DNA of 64,000 bases from Hexactinellida sp. DTS-2022. Lineage: Eukaryota > Porifera > Hexactinellida. The notes beneath the pieces are model-generated. The model was not told the origin of the DNA and did no database searches. It worked only from the letters and a program-made list of their open reading frames with translations. The DNA lies in contig JAPNXP010000009.1 of NCBI GenBank assembly GCA_028753945.1, positions 5,766,001 through 5,830,000 of the forward strand, read 5' to 3'. Each line of letters opens with the position of its first letter. The stretch's first letter is position 1. Of the stretch, positions 62,167-64,000 are shown in pieces. The position numbers were made by a program, and so were the translations under genes.

Positions 62167-64000
62167 ATGGCGGATTCCAAATACTTTACTACGAACAAGA
62201 AGGGCGAGATCGCCGAGCTCCGCATCGAGCTGAGAAGCGAGAAGAGAGACAGAAGAAAGGAGGCAGTGAAGAAGGTGATAGCCAGCATGACTGTTGGGAA
62301 AGATGTAGGCTCATTGTTTCCGGACGTAGTCAACTGCATCCAAACAGACAATCTTGAATTGAAAAAACTAGTGTACCTGTACGTGCTGAACTATGCTAAG
62401 AGCCAGCCAGACCTCACACTCATGTCTGTGAACACGTTTGTTCGCGACTCAGCTGATCTCAATCCGCTCATTCGCGCGCTAGCCATCCGCACCATGGGCT
62501 GTATTCGCGTGGATCGGATCATAGAGCATATCTGTGAGCCGCTGAGGAAGTGCTTGAAAGATGAAGACCCCTACGTCAGGAAGACTGCTGCGATTTGTGT
62601 TGCGAAACTCAACGATATGAATCCGAGTCTCGTGGAGGACCAGGGATTCTTGGACTTGCTGAAAGACCTGCTGGCTGACCCCAACCCCATGGTGGTTGCA
62701 AACGCGGTCGCGGCACTGAGCGAAATATCGGAATGCTCCCCGAGCGCGGCCGAAGCCACCAAGCTGGACTACGCCACCATCAGCAAGCTGCTGGCCGCGC
62801 TGAATGAGTGCACTGAGTGGGGACAGGTGTTCATACTGGACGCAGTGGCGCAGTTCGAGCCACAAGACGGCCAGGAGGCTCAGAGCATAACCGAGCGCGT
62901 GGTGCCGCGCCTAGCTCACGGGAACGCAGCTGTTGTGCTGTCAGCTGTGAAATGTCTGATGAAGTACCATGAGCTCCTCCCGGCCGGGGCTGAGTACAAG
63001 GAGACCGTACTGAGTAAGCTGGCCCCGCCCCTAGTGACGCTCCTCTCAGCCGAGCCCGAGATACAGTACGTGGCGCTAAGGAATATAAACCTAATCGTAC
63101 AGCGCAACCCGGAGATAATGAAGCAGGAAATAAAGGTGTTCTTCGTAAAGTACAACGACCCTATCTACGTGAAGCTAGAAAAGCTAGACATAATGATTCG
63201 CCTGACTTCTGTTGAGAATATAGTGCAGGTGCTCTCTGAACTGAAGGAGTACGCGTCTGAGGTAGACGTGGATTTCGTTAGAAAGGCCGTACGAGCAATT
63301 GGCCGCTGTGCGATTAAAGTAGACTCCTCAGCTGAGCGGTGTGTTAAAACCTTGTTGGATTTAATTGAGACGAAAGTGAGTTACGTGGTGCAGGAGGCTG
63401 TTGTTGTAATTCGAGACATTTTCAGGAAATACCCGAACCAGTACGAGGAGGTTATCGACCCGCTCTGTAAGAACCTGGACAACCTGGACGAGCCTGAGGC
63501 CAGGGCGAGTATGATTTGGATAATCGGAGAGTACGGAGAGCGCATCGACAACTCAGCTGAGATTCTAGCCACCTTTGTTGACGGGTTCCAAGAGGAGTCC
63601 ACGCAGGTGCAGTTACAGCTGTTGACCTCTGTGGTTAAGCTGTTCCTCAAACACCCCCAGGACACGCAGGAGCTCGTGCAGAGAGTGCTCAACATGGCGA
63701 CACAGGAGAGCGACAACCCAGACCTCCGAGACAGGGGGTACATCTACTGGAGACTCCTCTCCACTGACCCTGTCGCGGCTAAGAACGTGGTGCTAGCGGA
63801 GAAGCCGCTTATATCCGAGGAAACCGATCTCCTGGAGCCGGCAATGCTGCGGGAGCTCATCTCTCACATCGCCACTCTCGCCTCCGTGTACCACAAGCCG
63901 CCCAGCTCCTTCATAGACGGACGCGTGCCTCTGCGACAGCTGAAGAACCCGGTGCTGGAGGAGATATCCGTGGTGCCGGCGGAGCTGCAGAACGAGGACT
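62167..64000 (+). CDS. AP2B1: AP-1/AP-2 beta-adaptin, truncated by window end
   Basis: This is the large beta subunit of clathrin adaptors AP-1 and/or AP-2, which select cargo and bind clathrin. The ATG at 62167 opens [20 protein letters not shown], and 611 codons are present before the window ends, without an intron. The alpha-solenoid trunk is clear and highly conserved: [112 protein letters not shown], and [20 protein letters not shown]. The hinge and ear domains lie beyond the window. Most invertebrates have one gene serving both adaptors, so the symbol does not imply AP-2 only. The GC content of the gene is high. Confidence 0.96.
   Translation, partial: MADSKYFTTNKKGEIAELRIELRSEKRDRRKEAVKKVIASMTVGKDVGSLFPDVVNCIQTDNLELKKLVYLYVLNYAKSQPDLTLMSVNTFVRDSADLNPLIRALAIRTMGCIRVDRIIEHICEPLRKCLKDEDPYVRKTAAICVAKLNDMNPSLVEDQGFLDLLKDLLADPNPMVVANAVAALSEISECSPSAAEATKLDYATISKLLAALNECTEWGQVFILDAVAQFEPQDGQEAQSITERVVPRLAHGNAAVVLSAVKCLMKYHELLPAGAEYKETVLSKLAPPLVTLLSAEPEIQYVALRNINLIVQRNPEIMKQEIKVFFVKYNDPIYVKLEKLDIMIRLTSVENIVQVLSELKEYASEVDVDFVRKAVRAIGRCAIKVDSSAERCVKTLLDLIETKVSYVVQEAVVVIRDIFRKYPNQYEEVIDPLCKNLDNLDEPEARASMIWIIGEYGERIDNSAEILATFVDGFQEESTQVQLQLLTSVVKLFLKHPQDTQELVQRVLNMATQESDNPDLRDRGYIYWRLLSTDPVAAKNVVLAEKPLISEETDLLEPAMLRELISHIATLASVYHKPPSSFIDGRVPLRQLKNPVLEEISVVPAELQNED

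Overview
This window comes from an animal nuclear genome. It is AT-rich and gene-dense for a metazoan, with GC-richer conserved exons and spliceosomal GT-AG introns. Animal-type genes include a HOIL-1/RBCK1-like RBR ligase, a DOCK6/7/8-class GEF, LAMP, a CYP4-like P450, an IgGFc-binding/SPARC-like extracellular protein and an LRR-cbEGF surface protein. Very low intron density (a 6-kb DOCK gene in one exon) together with a dense crop of short inverted-repeat elements fits a compact early-branching animal such as a sponge. I cannot name the species from sequence alone.

Layout. 0.3-1.9 kb: LRR-EGF surface protein with a frameshift. 2.1-2.5 kb: nested MITEs. 3.0-3.8 kb: two dynein LC8 genes on the minus strand, one frameshifted. 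4.2-6.7 kb: RBCK1-like ligase. 8.0-9.4 kb: CDC20. 11.3-12.1 kb: LAMP-like protein. 13.4-14.4 kb: orphan basic protein. 14.7-17.0 kb (minus): IgGFc-binding plus SPARC-type EF-hand domain. 19.2-20.3 kb: ankyrin protein. 22.0-22.5 kb: Jagunal-like protein. 23.9-27.0 kb: NDUFS2 (3 exons, tRNA-Pro in intron 1). 27.6-29.8 kb: CTDSP small phosphatase (8 exons). 31.9-37.9 kb: DOCK. 39.1-40.6 kb: P450. 42.6-43.9 kb: alpha-tubulin. 44.3-44.8 kb: aldolase fossil split by a hAT-type MITE. 46.2-47.1 kb: TRAP-alpha. 47.5-48.2 kb: PSME3IP1/FAM192A. 48.4-49.6 kb: EIPR1. 49.8-51.0 kb: MAEA. 51.1-53.7 kb: NOC3L (4 exons). 54.7-55.8 kb: orphan multipass membrane protein. 56.4-60.5 kb: three copies of an unknown tail-anchored family, two on the arms of a giant palindrome. 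61-62 kb: a second palindrome sharing the same loop. 62.2 kb to the end: AP-1/2 beta-adaptin (partial).

Most conserved genes are unrelated housekeeping functions (ER translocation, ribosome biogenesis, CTLH/GID ligase, EARP/GARP trafficking, complex I, APC/C) packed with little spacing, not a functional cluster. The most unusual structure is the 56.4-62.0 kb region of unknown paralogs and nested palindromes. The second is a swarm of about 17 short elements with pogo/Tigger-like ends (TACAGT...). Several of these lie directly upstream of start codons or fill introns.
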